Of a stretch of 64,000 nucleotides of DNA, positions 42,631 through 51,295 are shown piece by piece. Position 1 is the first letter of the stretch. Every line of letters begins with the position of its first letter. The DNA comes from Hymenobacter metallilatus (lineage in GTDB: Bacteria > Bacteroidota > Bacteroidia > Cytophagales > Hymenobacteraceae), in assembly GCF_003944705.1 (NCBI RefSeq), contig NZ_RWIS01000012.1:1-64000 (forward strand), read 5' to 3'. The notes under the pieces were generated by a model, which did not search any database, was not told the DNA's origin, and was given only the letters and a program-made list of their open reading frames with translations. Position numbers and translations under genes: made by a program.

Positions 42631-42637
42631 GCTTTAC

Positions 42638-44311
42638 TTATTTCCCCCGCGAAAAGAGTTGCTCTCCGGCAATCCAGGTTTGTTGCACCCGGGCGGTACG
42701 CAAGGTTTCCTTAGGGGCTTTCAGCAGATCAGTGGTCAGCACCACAAAGTCGGCCACCATACCAGGGCGGATGCTGCCTTTCTGCTTGTCCTCGAAAGCG
42801 GCGTGGGCTGCCCAAACCGTCATGCCCCGCAACGCATCTTCCCGGCTTAGGGCGTTTTCCATCTGGAAACCGCCCGCGGGGTAGTTCTTGGCATCCTGCC
42901 GGGCTACCGCCGCATGAAAGCCGAACAGCGGATTGATGTCTTCCACCGGAAAATCGGAGCCCAGCGCCACCTGCCCATACTGCTTACGCAGGTCGTTGTA
43001 GGCATATGCGGTTCGTAGGCGCTCTGCCCCAAGCCGCTCCCCGGCCCAGTACATATCGGACGTAGCATGTGTGGGCTGCACCGAAGGCACAATACCATAT
43101 TGCCCAAACTTCGGTACATCGGTCCGGCTCACTACCTGGGCGTGCTCAATACGCCAGCGCCGGTCCATTTGGCCCTGCAGCGCCTCCCCGTAAATATCCA
43201 GCAGCAGACGGTTGGACGAGTCGCCGATGGCATGTGTGTTCATTTGAAACTTGCTGGCTGCCAGCTGCTTGGCCAGGTTGCGGAAATCGGCTACGGAGGA
43301 AAGCAAAAAACCGGTTTCCCGGGGGCGGTCAGCGTAGGGGTGCATCAGGCAGGCCCCCCGGGAGCCCAGGGCTCCATCGGCGTACACTTTGAAAGAGCAC
43401 ACGGTAAGCCGGTCCTGGAATACCGGCCCGTTTTTCAGGTAGTAATCCTTGTTTTCCTGGGTGGGGGCCAGCATGGCGTAAAGCCGGAGCTTGAGCTTGC
43501 CCTGCGCTTGCAGAGCAGCCATTCGGTCGATGTTGGCTTTGTCGAGCCCGGCATCGGCGAGGCTGGTGAGTCCTACGGCCACGCAACGCTTCTGGGCCTC
43601 CAGGAGGGCCGCTTCGGCCTCGGCTGCACTGGGTTCCGGAATGTTGCCTGCCACCAGCCGCACGGCATTATCAACCAGTAGCCCCGTGAGCCGGCCACGC
43701 ACATCCTTGGTAATGGTGCCCCCGCTGATAGGAGTGCGGGCCGTAACGCCGGCCAGGTCCAGGGCCTTCTGGTTGACGAGGGCCGCGTGACCGTCAACCC
43801 GGATGAGGAAGACGGGTGTGTTGGGAAACAGAGCATCCAGGGTGTCTTTGGTCGGGAACTGCTTGCCGGGCCAGTCGTTCTGGTCCCAGCCCCGGCCCGT
43901 GAGCCAGGCTGCCTGCGGGTACTGCCGACGATGCTGCTGCAGCTTCTCAATCACCTCTGCCCACGAGCTGGTGCCTACCAGATCGGCATCGCGCAGGCCC
44001 AGGGCGTAGCGGTAGAAGTGGCAGTGCGCATCGTAAAACCCCGGATACACGAACTGTCCCTGGGCATCTACCTCCCGCCGGGCCTGGTAGGCAGCCCGGA
44101 TTTCTTCGGCAGTGCCAACTGCCACAAATCGGCCGTCTTTCACGGCAAAGGCCTGGGCCGTGCTAAAAGCCGAGTCTACGGTATACACCGTGGCGTTATA
44201 CACCAGCAAATCGGCGGGTTGGCGGGAGGTAGAGTGGCAGCCGGCCAGAGCAAATACTGCCGCTGCCAGGGCCACAACGGGCCGCCAGCTGCGCAAGAGC
44301 GAAGAAGTCAT
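42638..44311 (-). CDS. YtcJ-like amidohydrolase lipoprotein
   Basis: The ATG at 44311 is chosen because a -7-like TACTTTCG lies four bases upstream; a GTG at 44326 gives five more residues. The 557-residue protein has a lipobox (ALAGC, Cys25), so it is lipid-anchored. It then has the YtcJ TIM barrel with FYDAHCHFYR, VDGHAALVN, INPLFGFHAA and VALGSDFPVEDINP. Metal-dependent amidohydrolases of this group cleave amide or formamide bonds; the substrate is unknown. Confidence 0.87.
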   Translation of the reverse strand: MTSSLLRSWRPVVALAAAVFALAGCHSTSRQPADLLVYNATVYTVDSAFSTAQAFAVKDGRFVAVGTAEEIRAAYQARREVDAQGQFVYPGFYDAHCHFYRYALGLRDADLVGTSSWAEVIEKLQQHRRQYPQAAWLTGRGWDQNDWPGKQFPTKDTLDALFPNTPVFLIRVDGHAALVNQKALDLAGVTARTPISGGTITKDVRGRLTGLLVDNAVRLVAGNIPEPSAAEAEAALLEAQKRCVAVGLTSLADAGLDKANIDRMAALQAQGKLKLRLYAMLAPTQENKDYYLKNGPVFQDRLTVCSFKVYADGALGSRGACLMHPYADRPRETGFLLSSVADFRNLAKQLAASKFQMNTHAIGDSSNRLLLDIYGEALQGQMDRRWRIEHAQVVSRTDVPKFGQYGIVPSVQPTHATSDMYWAGERLGAERLRTAYAYNDLRKQYGQVALGSDFPVEDINPLFGFHAAVARQDAKNYPAGGFQMENALSREDALRGMTVWAAHAAFEDKQKGSIRPGMVADFVVLTTDLLKAPKETLRTARVQQTWIAGEQLFSRGK

Positions 44312-44315
44312 GCTG

Positions 44316-44323
44316 CGAAAGTA
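44316..44323 (-). promoter_or_regulatory. -7-like box four bases before the YtcJ start
   Basis: TACTTTCG, then CAGC, then ATG on the minus strand. It has one mismatch to TAnnTTTG. Confidence 0.4.
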
Positions 44324-44339
44324 CACAGCCCGCCCGCAT

Positions 44340-44783
44340 TCACCGCATCTGACTGGCGCGGGCTTTGCGGGCGCACTTTTTCAGCCAGTGGCGGGCACTT
44401 TCCTCATCGGTGAAGCGCTGGAAATAATAGGGCAGGCCCGGGCTTTCGGGCTGCTGGGGCGTATATGGCATAGCCAGCATACCAGCCAGCTGGTAGGGAG
44501 CCATTACATAGGCCAGGTATACGGGGTTACCCAGGCAGGGCTGCAGCTGCGGGAAGTACTCCTCAGTCAGCCACGATACATCGGCGGCCCCAAGCGGCGA
44601 CAGCCGCCGGGTAATGTCAATGAGCCAATAGCAGCACTGGTACTCGGTGGCGGTTGTCAGCAGCTGGGCATAGCCCTGGTGCAGCTCAAAGGGCATTACG
44701 GAGCGTTGCCACTCACCCAGCAGGGTGCGCCGGCGGCCTTCGTAGCGGATGCGCAGGTAAGGCGGGGAGGGGACTTCGGGCAT
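44340..44783 (-). CDS. hypothetical protein, possibly STAS/SEC14-like
   Basis: The ATG at 44783 (MPEVPSPPYL) gives 147 residues. Sequence such as YLRIRYEGRRRTLLGEWQR, CYWLIDITRRLSP and FTDEESARHWLKK suggests a small alpha/beta fold resembling SpoIIAA-like proteins of Bacteroidetes. No catalytic motif is visible. It has its own spacer from the nearby genes and reads towards the YtcJ gene, 29 bases away. I do not recognise the family with certainty. Confidence 0.65.
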   Translation of the reverse strand: MPEVPSPPYLRIRYEGRRRTLLGEWQRSVMPFELHQGYAQLLTTATEYQCCYWLIDITRRLSPLGAADVSWLTEEYFPQLQPCLGNPVYLAYVMAPYQLAGMLAMPYTPQQPESPGLPYYFQRFTDEESARHWLKKCARKARASQMR

Positions 44784-44867
44784 ACGCAGGGCTGGGTTGG
44801 AAATACAAAGGGCCTGAGCTTCACTATATACTAGGAAACCCAGACCCTGCACGCGGCAGAGAATGCC

Positions 44868-45641
44868 TTATTCGAAGCGCATGTGCTTCACCGATTCTCC
44901 GGAGTTTTTCAGCTCCAGCAACGATTCAATTCCAATCTGCAGGTGAGAGTTGACAAAGTCAGCCGTTACCTTCTTGTCGCTTTCTGATGTTTTCACGCCT
45001 TCCGGCGTCATGGGGTTGTCGCTCACCAGCAGCAGGGCACCGTGTGGAATCTCATTCACAAAGCCCACGGTGAAAATAGTAGCTGTTTCCATATCTACCG
45101 CCATGGCCCGGATCTGCCGCAGATATTCCTTGAAATTTTCGTCGTGCTCCCACACACGGCGGTTGGTGGTGTACACGGTGCCGGTCCAGTAATCTTTCTC
45201 GTGCTTCTTAATCATGCTGCTCACGGCCCGCTGCAAACGGAAAGAAGGCAGGGCTGGTATTTCGGCCGGCAGATAGTCGTCGGAAGTACCCTCGCCCCGG
45301 ATGGCCGCAATGGGCAGGATCAGGTCGCCGAGCTTGGTTTTATTTTTCAGGCCCCCGCATTTTCCCAGGAACAAGGCAGCTTTGGGCTTGATGGCTGAAA
45401 GCAGATCCATTACGGTTGCGGCCATGGGGGAACCCATCCCGAAGTTGATGATGGTAATGCCATTGGCCGTAGCTGTTTGCATGGGCTTGTCGAGGCCGCG
45501 GGTTTCCACCCCAAACTGCTCGGCGAACATGTGCACGTAGTTGACAAAGTTGGTGAGCAGAATGTACTGCCCGAATTCGTCCAGGGGCACACCGGTGTAG
45601 CGGGGTAACCAGTTCTCAACGATGTCGGCTTTGGTTTTCAT
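44868..45641 (-). CDS. amn: AMP nucleosidase (Bacteroidetes type)
   Basis: The 257-residue nucleoside-phosphorylase-fold enzyme has INFGMGSPMAATVMDLL, LFLGKCGGLK for phosphate or ribose binding, MAVDMETATIFTVGF for the ribose, and LLLVSDNP near the base pocket. It resembles the short AMP nucleosidases of Bacteroidetes, lacking the N-terminal domain of E. coli Amn. The reaction is AMP to adenine and ribose-5-phosphate. It could instead act on another purine nucleotide. Confidence 0.82.
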   Translation of the reverse strand: MKTKADIVENWLPRYTGVPLDEFGQYILLTNFVNYVHMFAEQFGVETRGLDKPMQTATANGITIINFGMGSPMAATVMDLLSAIKPKAALFLGKCGGLKNKTKLGDLILPIAAIRGEGTSDDYLPAEIPALPSFRLQRAVSSMIKKHEKDYWTGTVYTTNRRVWEHDENFKEYLRQIRAMAVDMETATIFTVGFVNEIPHGALLLVSDNPMTPEGVKTSESDKKVTADFVNSHLQIGIESLLELKNSGESVKHMRFE

Positions 45642-45772
45642 ATGACTGGATGGTTAGATTGTTGAGTGGAGTAGAGGGCTGAGCTGGTGGATGATTGGTT
45701 GGTTGAAGGACTCGGCTTCGACAAGCCGGCTAACACTTCAGGCCTCTGACAATTCACCAGTTTGCCGGGTAC
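45642..45772. other. spacer with GT-rich words
   Basis: The divergent spacer before the minus-strand terminator has GTTGAG/GATTGGTTGGTTG words and a short GGCTTCGACAAGCC hairpin, probably remnants of the intergenic repeats. No ORF is supported. Confidence 0.4.
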
Positions 45773-45810
45773 AAAAAAACCGTCGGAACCCAGCGAACAG
45801 GGTGCGACGG
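45773..45810 (-). terminator. orphan rho-independent terminator on the minus strand
   Basis: The minus strand reads CCGTCGCACCC, an eight-base loop, GGGTTCCGACGG, then TTTTTTT. The plus strand has no T-run. No minus-strand gene precedes it: the region to the right is occupied by plus-strand genes. It would stop antisense RNA entering from the nuclease-like gene. Confidence 0.7.
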
Positions 45811-45847
45811 TACGGGGCGAAAAGCGGGAGTTGACTGCCCAGGGCCG

Positions 45848-45855
45848 TACCTTTG
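45848..45855 (+). promoter_or_regulatory. consensus -7 box for the HsdR_N gene
   Basis: TACCTTTG matches the consensus exactly and a TTGAC lies 14 bases upstream. The ATG at 45862 is only six bases after the box, so either the mRNA is leaderless or the GTG/ATG choice is altered. Confidence 0.5.
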
Positions 45856-45861
45856 GAGGTG

Positions 45862-46320
45862 ATGCAAGAGTTGAACCTGCCGCCTTTCGACTGCAAAGTT
45901 ATACAATCCGGCGAAAATTTGCTAATCTGGGACGTGCTGCGCCGCCGGAACGTGGTGCTGACGCCCGAGGAGTGGGTGCGTCAGCACGTGGTGCACTACC
46001 TCATCAACCACCGCCGCTACCCCAAGGGCCTGCTCAGCCTGGAACGGGCCCACCAGTACAACCAGCGGCAAAAACGTACCGATCTGGTGGCCCTGGATAG
46101 CAACGGCCGGCCCCTGCTGCTGGTAGAATGCAAGCGGCCCACGGTGCCCATTACGGCGGCCGTAGCCATGCAGGCTGCCACCTATAACCAAACCATCGGG
46201 GCCCCGCTGCTGCTGCTCACCAACGGGCTGCAGCATTTCTGCTGGCGCGTCAACTTCGAGCAGCGTACCAACGAGCAGTTAGCCGAAGTACCGGTTTATA
46301 ACCCAGGGCTGAAAGGGTAA
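45862..46320 (+). CDS. HsdR N-terminal domain (PD-(D/E)xK nuclease-like) protein
   Basis: The 152-residue single-domain protein has YNQRQKRTDLVALDSNG followed by PLLLVECKRPTVPI. This is the PD...ExK catalytic set (D in RTDL, E and K in VECK) of the type I restriction HSDR_N family, with KRPTVPI typical of this subfamily. The helicase part of HsdR is absent, and no methylase or specificity gene is nearby. Free-standing copies are common in Bacteroidetes and may act in DNA repair or RNA/DNA processing, not restriction. It is a single-gene unit ending at a terminator. Confidence 0.82.
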   Translation: MQELNLPPFDCKVIQSGENLLIWDVLRRRNVVLTPEEWVRQHVVHYLINHRRYPKGLLSLERAHQYNQRQKRTDLVALDSNGRPLLLVECKRPTVPITAAVAMQAATYNQTIGAPLLLLTNGLQHFCWRVNFEQRTNEQLAEVPVYNPGLKG

Positions 46321-46393
46321 GGCAGGCTGCCCGCTCGGGTGGTGGGAGAATTGCGGCAAATTGTGTTCTTTAGAAGGATGTCCCTCAGGTGTT

Positions 46394-46433
46394 CCGCCCG
46401 CTGGTAGCTGTGTAGGCGGGGCGGCCTTTTTTT
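46394..46433 (+). terminator. rho-independent terminator after the HsdR_N gene
   Basis: CCGCCCGC pairs with GCGGGGCGG (one bulge), followed by CCTTTTTTT. The loop of about 15 bases is long. Confidence 0.65.
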
Positions 46434-46461
46434 CCCTTCAAGCCTGCTCCGGCCCCTGCTT

Positions 46462-48312
46462 ATGAATAACTCGGATATGCTGCTGGGAAATGTGGAGTTT
46501 GCGCAGAGTCCAGAACCGGCCTTGTTGCTGGATGCAGCCGGCACCATTCGGCTTGTTACGGCCGGGCTGGCTCAGTTGGTGCGCCAGCCCGCTGGCGAGC
46601 TGCTGGGTCGCGCCCTGGCTGACCTGGCAACCCCGTACAAGGCGCTTACCGCTCCAATGGCAGTAGCCCAGGCCGCCACCGGTACACCCACGGAATACGA
46701 AGCTTGGCTAGAGGTGCCTGGGGAGGCGTTGCTGGTCAGTTTCAGCTTGCTGGCCCTGCCCCGAGCGGTGGCACAGCCCTGCCTGCTTTATGCGGTGGCC
46801 AGAGTACTAACACCTACCACGCCCGCCCAGGAACTGCTAGAGCAGGAGCGGCACCTGTCCATCATCTTCAACACAATGACCGATGTTGCCTTTGTGTTGG
46901 CTGCCGAGGAAGAAGGACGCCGATTCCGGTTTGTTTTTGTCAACCAAGCCTTCGAAAAAACGACCGGCCTGCCAGCCACGCAGGTAATAGGGCGGCTGGT
47001 TACCGATGTAATTCCGGAGCCCGCCCTTACTCAGGTACAGCAGTACTATCAGCGGGCCTTACGTAGCCGACAGCCAGTGATGTGGCAGGAAGTTTCGGAA
47101 TATCCCAATGGCCGCAAAATTGGGGAAGTCCACATTACTCCCCTGTTTATTGAGGGCCCGGTCCGGAGTTGCCAGCTGGTGGGTATTGTACACGACCTTA
47201 CCCGGCAAAAGGAAACTGAGGCTCGGCTGCAACTCAGCAATGAGCGGTTTCAGTATGCCATTAAGGCCACTACGGATGCCATTTATGACTGGAATATTGC
47301 GGCCGATACGCTGTATTGGGGAGAGGGATTTGAGCAATTGTTTGGTCATAGGCTGGAAACGAATCCCACCCCGTTCAGTAAGTGGGCCGACTACGTGGAG
47401 CCCGCTGAGCACCACCGTGTAGTGGAAGGCCTGCGCCATACCGCTTTCCGGACCGCCAACGAGTTCTGGCAGCAGGAGTACCACTTCCGCCGGGCCGATG
47501 GCTCCTGGGCAGTGGTATTCGACCGGGGTTATTTTCTGCGGGATGCGCAGGGGCAGCCCATTCGCATGATTGGGGCCATGCAGGATATTTCGGACCGAAA
47601 AGAAGCAGAAGAACAGCAGCGCCGGCTAACGGACAGGCTGATTAAGCAGAACGCCGATCTACAGCAATTCACCTATATCATCTCGCACAACCTGCGGGCC
47701 CCGTTGGCCAACGCTCTCGGGTATGCTGATTTGCTGTCTCGCATTGACCGGAACTCAGCGGTGTTCGAGGAGTCGCTGCGCCATCTGAGCACCAGCATCC
47801 AGTTGCTGGATGCGGTGCTGACCGATGTGAACAGCATCCTCTCCATCCGGGACCAGCAAGACAGCGGCCGCACTGAGCCGGTTACCGTGAGCCAGGTGTG
47901 CCGGCAGGCGCTGGTGGGGCTGCAGCAACAACTGGAGGAGTGTGGCGGAGAGTTGCGTTGTGAAATTCCGGAAGGGTTGCGGATACTGGGAAACCGCGCC
48001 TACTTTCACAGTATCTTTCACAACCTTGTGTCCAACGCCATCAAATACCGCTCCGACGCCCGCTCCCTGCTGATAGAGATACAGACTACATCTACATCCG
48101 ACCAGCACACCGAAATTACTATACGCGACAATGGCTCCGGTTTCGACCAGCACCAGGGTGACGTGTTTCAGCTGTACCGGCGTTTTCACTCGGATAAGCC
48201 GGGGCGAGGCATTGGCTTGTTTCTGGTGAAGGCCCACGTAGAGTCGATGCACGGGCAGATTGCCGTGCAGAGTGTGGTGGGGGTAGGTACGCAGTTTACG
48301 CTCCGGTTCTAG
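46462..48312 (+). CDS. PAS-domain sensor histidine kinase
   Basis: The 616-residue kinase has three PAS-like sections (about 10-115, 130-250, 255-385, the last with a PAC region DGSWAVVFDRGYFLRDAQGQPIRMIGAMQDI). A HisKA domain has phospho-accepting H409 in ISHNLRAPLAN. HATPase motifs are FHNLVSNAIKYRSD, IRDNGSGFD and GRGIGLFLVKAHV. No transmembrane segment is seen, so it senses cytoplasmic signals. The response regulator starts four bases after its stop, making a coupled pair. Confidence 0.92.
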   Translation: MNNSDMLLGNVEFAQSPEPALLLDAAGTIRLVTAGLAQLVRQPAGELLGRALADLATPYKALTAPMAVAQAATGTPTEYEAWLEVPGEALLVSFSLLALPRAVAQPCLLYAVARVLTPTTPAQELLEQERHLSIIFNTMTDVAFVLAAEEEGRRFRFVFVNQAFEKTTGLPATQVIGRLVTDVIPEPALTQVQQYYQRALRSRQPVMWQEVSEYPNGRKIGEVHITPLFIEGPVRSCQLVGIVHDLTRQKETEARLQLSNERFQYAIKATTDAIYDWNIAADTLYWGEGFEQLFGHRLETNPTPFSKWADYVEPAEHHRVVEGLRHTAFRTANEFWQQEYHFRRADGSWAVVFDRGYFLRDAQGQPIRMIGAMQDISDRKEAEEQQRRLTDRLIKQNADLQQFTYIISHNLRAPLANALGYADLLSRIDRNSAVFEESLRHLSTSIQLLDAVLTDVNSILSIRDQQDSGRTEPVTVSQVCRQALVGLQQQLEECGGELRCEIPEGLRILGNRAYFHSIFHNLVSNAIKYRSDARSLLIEIQTTSTSDQHTEITIRDNGSGFDQHQGDVFQLYRRFHSDKPGRGIGLFLVKAHVESMHGQIAVQSVVGVGTQFTLRF

Positions 48313-48316
48313 TTAT

Positions 48317-48730
48317 ATGCAGCTGAAAACCTACCTCATCGACGATGATTCCCTTAGCATCTACCTGACCGAGCAGCTGTTGCGGGCCGAAGAGTTTTCC
48401 ACCGTCATTCATACGTTTCAATCGGCCAGCCAGGCGCTGCAGCGGCTGGTGCAGGAGAAAGAGCCGCCGCCACAGGTTGTGTTTCTGGATCTGAACATGC
48501 CGGTGATGAATGGCTGGCAGTTTCTGGATGCGCTGGCTCCCTATGAGGACAAGCTGCTGGGCCGCTGCCACATCTACATTCTCACTTCCTCCCTCGCCCT
48601 GTCCGACCTGGAGAAATCCAAAGAATACGACCTGGTCTCCGGCCTCATTCACAAGCCGATTGATACCGAGGAAATCCGCGCCATCCAGTCGCAGTTGAAT
48701 ACGCAGGAGCCCTCCGCCGGGCCGGGCTAG
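48317..48730 (+). CDS. single-domain response regulator
   Basis: The 137-residue receiver has acidic D9-D11 (LIDDDS), phospho-acceptor D58 in VVFLDLNMPVMNG, and a Lys in IHKPID. No output domain follows, so it signals through protein contacts or a phosphorelay. It belongs with the kinase just upstream. Its stop codon overlaps the opposite-strand stop of the sulfatase gene by four bases. Confidence 0.92.
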   Translation: MQLKTYLIDDDSLSIYLTEQLLRAEEFSTVIHTFQSASQALQRLVQEKEPPPQVVFLDLNMPVMNGWQFLDALAPYEDKLLGRCHIYILTSSLALSDLEKSKEYDLVSGLIHKPIDTEEIRAIQSQLNTQEPSAGPG

Positions 48731-50616
48731 CGGTACAGTGTATTATCGAGCAGGCCGTCGGTGAAAAACTGGGTGGCTGCTTTCAGCTCCTTGCCATACT
48801 GCTGTGCTTTTTGCGGGTCGGGGTGGGGCCAGGGCGCGTCGGGCAGCTGGTGGGTACGGTAGGGGTAGAGGTGAACGGTATTGTTGGCGGTAAGCTCGGT
48901 TACGGCATCGTGATGCACCAGAAACAGGGACCCCCCACTCAGGAAAAACGCCCGCCCCGAGTTCCGGGTGTCAAATACCGAGTAGCCAAAGGGCAGCAGC
49001 TGGTGGCCGGCCGGAATGTTCAGCAAATCCAGCACCGTGGCTGGCACGTCGGCCTGCTGGGTGATGCGGTGCACATCGGCGGGGGGCAGTGCGCGGCCCG
49101 GGTGAAACAGCAGCAGGGGGGTTTTGTAGTTGCCCAGCGTGTTCTGGTAGTCGGCCCGCTCCGACTGGGAGGTGTGGTCGGCCAGCAGAATGAACAAGGT
49201 ATTGCGGTACCAGGGCTGCCGGCTGGCCGTTTTGAAAAACTGGCGCAGCGCAAAATCGGTGTACCCGATTACGCCGTGGATGGGAAGCGTGCCCGCCGGA
49301 AAGCGGCCCGCGTACTGCCGGGGTACCTCAAACGGCTCGTGGGAGCTGAGCGTGAACACCGTGGAAAAAAAAGGCTGCTGCTGCTGACTTAGCTGCCGGG
49401 CGAAGTACTGCAGGTAAGGCTCATCGGCAATGCCCCAGTGCCCGTCAAAATCCGGACTCTGGCTGGCACCAGGATATTCATTCAGCCCGTAATAGCGCTG
49501 CACCCCGGCAATGCCGCTGAAGGTGTTAAACCCCATTGTACCGTTCTGGGCCCCATGAAACACGGAGGTAGTGTAGCCCTGGCGGCCCAGCAATTCGCCC
49601 AGGCCGTGCAGCTCATCCGTCTGAAAAGTGGAGGTAATGAATGGATGCTCGTTCAGGGAAGGCAACCCCGCCAGCACGGCCGGTAAGGCCTCAATGGAGC
49701 GGCGGCCGTTGGCATAATGGTCCCGGAAAAACAGCCCCTTGGTTGCCAGCGAATCGAAAAACGGAGTGTAGCCCTGCCCGCTGTTTTCAAAGCCAATGTA
49801 CTCGGAGGCGAAGCTCTCCAGCAGCAGTACCACCACGTTGTCGCGGGGGGCACCGGGGCGGGGGCGGGGCGGCAGTGGGGCCAACGCCCGCCGCAGCGAG
49901 TCAGGGGAAGTAAAAAACTCCCGCCGCTCCAGGGTTTGGGCTCCCAGGCTTTTGAGGAAAGTAAACGTGCTGTTCAGGGCCACGTGGCCCAGCACTGGGG
50001 GCGTCTGCATGAAGGCGTGTCCGGTGCGCAGGGGCTTAAGCTGCACCCCGCCCCGAATGCCCAGTACCACCAGCCCGCCCAGTACCAGCACCTGCCCCAG
50101 GTAGCGCAGACCTGCCGTAGCACGGTGAACCGGCGTGGGAGTTGGGTTGGCTGGCCGGGGCATCGGGTACAGGTACCACAGCGCCGCCAGCAGCACCCCG
50201 AACGGTACCAGCAAAAACCAGTATTGCAACAGCAACTGCCCCGCCTGCCGGCGTACATCGTCGCCGATAGTGAGCAGCTCGTTGCTGGTGCGCCGTCCGA
50301 TGAAGCGGAAATACTCCACGTCAATCAGGTTGAGGGCCACACCCAGGCTGTTGAGCAGCAGCCACACCACCCGCAGCATACGCTGCCACAGCTGGTGGCG
50401 GCTGGGCACCAGGCTCAGCACCAGCCACGGCAGATTCAGCAGCAGCAGGCCCGCAATATCAAACCGGAAGCCGTGCCAGAAGGCTAGAGCAACCTCGCCG
50501 GGCGTGGCCTGGAAAGCCGCTTGGTTGAATAAGTAGAAACCTAGGCGCAGCAAGAGGTACACGCCCAGCAGCAAAGAAAACCGACGAACCAGCAGGCGCA
50601 GAAACTCGGAGGGCAT
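48727..50616 (-). CDS. LTA synthase-family membrane sulfatase/phosphoglycerol transferase
   Basis: The 629-residue protein has five N-terminal membrane helices and an extracellular sulfatase-fold domain (about 235-600). Motifs include VVLLLESFASEYIG with a metal-binding Glu, ANGRRSIEALPA with the nucleophile region, FHGAQNGTMGFNTF and ILLADHTSQSER. Gram-negative members transfer phosphoethanolamine or phosphoglycerol to periplasmic or lipid glycans. Which substrate is used here is unknown. It converges on the response regulator gene and has no obvious operon partner. Confidence 0.87.
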   Translation of the reverse strand: MPSEFLRLLVRRFSLLLGVYLLLRLGFYLFNQAAFQATPGEVALAFWHGFRFDIAGLLLLNLPWLVLSLVPSRHQLWQRMLRVVWLLLNSLGVALNLIDVEYFRFIGRRTSNELLTIGDDVRRQAGQLLLQYWFLLVPFGVLLAALWYLYPMPRPANPTPTPVHRATAGLRYLGQVLVLGGLVVLGIRGGVQLKPLRTGHAFMQTPPVLGHVALNSTFTFLKSLGAQTLERREFFTSPDSLRRALAPLPPRPRPGAPRDNVVVLLLESFASEYIGFENSGQGYTPFFDSLATKGLFFRDHYANGRRSIEALPAVLAGLPSLNEHPFITSTFQTDELHGLGELLGRQGYTTSVFHGAQNGTMGFNTFSGIAGVQRYYGLNEYPGASQSPDFDGHWGIADEPYLQYFARQLSQQQQPFFSTVFTLSSHEPFEVPRQYAGRFPAGTLPIHGVIGYTDFALRQFFKTASRQPWYRNTLFILLADHTSQSERADYQNTLGNYKTPLLLFHPGRALPPADVHRITQQADVPATVLDLLNIPAGHQLLPFGYSVFDTRNSGRAFFLSGGSLFLVHHDAVTELTANNTVHLYPYRTHQLPDAPWPHPDPQKAQQYGKELKAATQFFTDGLLDNTLYR

Positions 50617-50690
50617 ACGTCAGATACGGGAGGCCGAGCCCCCCAACAGATTCAGAGCGGGAGAAGAAAGCGGCGGAAAGACCCAGCCGG

Positions 50691-51290
50691 CTACAAAGGT
50701 TGCAGCCGCACCTGCTGCCCGTCGGGCAGGTCCTTGATTTGGCGGTGAAACTCGGCCAGCCACGCCAGCCGCTCCGTTACCGATACGGCCTTGGCGTTGG
50801 GTTTGGATTGGCCCTGGGTGGCAATGCACAGCGGCGGATACAGACTCAGCAGCTGCCCCGGCTGCAGCACGCCGCCCGCCTGCTGAAACGCCCGCAGCGG
50901 CTCCATGCCTAAGGCATCCAGCGGAAATTTTTCCACCCCAAACAGGAAGTGCTTAAAATCCACTTCCAGGTCGGCCAGCTCGCCGGTTTCGGTGTCCAGC
51001 CACAGCACGGCATCCCCGCGCAGCAAAAACTGGTTACCCGCGCAGTCCTGGGCGAAGGGAATGTCGGCCTTTTGGACTTCAGCGTAGGTGCGCCACAACG
51101 CCCGCTCGCCCTGCCATACAGTGGCCAGGGAGTGCCAGCCGGGAGCCGATACGCAGCCCCGGATGTGCAGTCCGCCGAAGTACGCCACCACGCCGTTCTG
51201 CTCACGCAGAAACGCCTGCAGGTAGCCCGGCAGCTTGGCAAATGTCACCAAATCGGTCAGCTCGCCGCCGGTGTAAAGGATGCCTTTCAT
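50691..51290 (-). CDS. SMI1/KNR4 (SUKH)-like protein
   Basis: The 199-residue protein shows SUKH-like features: LPGYLQAFLREQNGVVAYFGGLHIRG at the N-terminus, then IPFAQDCAGNQFLLR and VLWLDTETGELADLEVDFKHFLFG. SUKH proteins are often immunity proteins against nuclease toxins, but no toxin gene is adjacent. In Bacteroidetes single SUKH proteins may also be housekeeping. The C-terminal half has no clear feature. It is bounded by an AT-rich repeat zone. Confidence 0.7.
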   Translation of the reverse strand: MKGILYTGGELTDLVTFAKLPGYLQAFLREQNGVVAYFGGLHIRGCVSAPGWHSLATVWQGERALWRTYAEVQKADIPFAQDCAGNQFLLRGDAVLWLDTETGELADLEVDFKHFLFGVEKFPLDALGMEPLRAFQQAGGVLQPGQLLSLYPPLCIATQGQSKPNAKAVSVTERLAWLAEFHRQIKDLPDGQQVRLQPL

Positions 51291-51295
51291 TTCAA

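Noticed and set aside
45762..46100. 112-codon ORF overlapping the HsdR_N gene
   Set aside because: Pro/Arg-rich shadow in another frame; the HsdR_N frame holds the nuclease motif.
44340..46320. Defence island formed by the HsdR_N and neighbouring genes
   Set aside because: Neighbours are AMP nucleosidase, a hypothetical protein and a sensor kinase, with no second defence gene.
50691..51290. Toxin-immunity locus around the SUKH protein
   Set aside because: No polymorphic toxin, secretion leader or nuclease gene is nearby.
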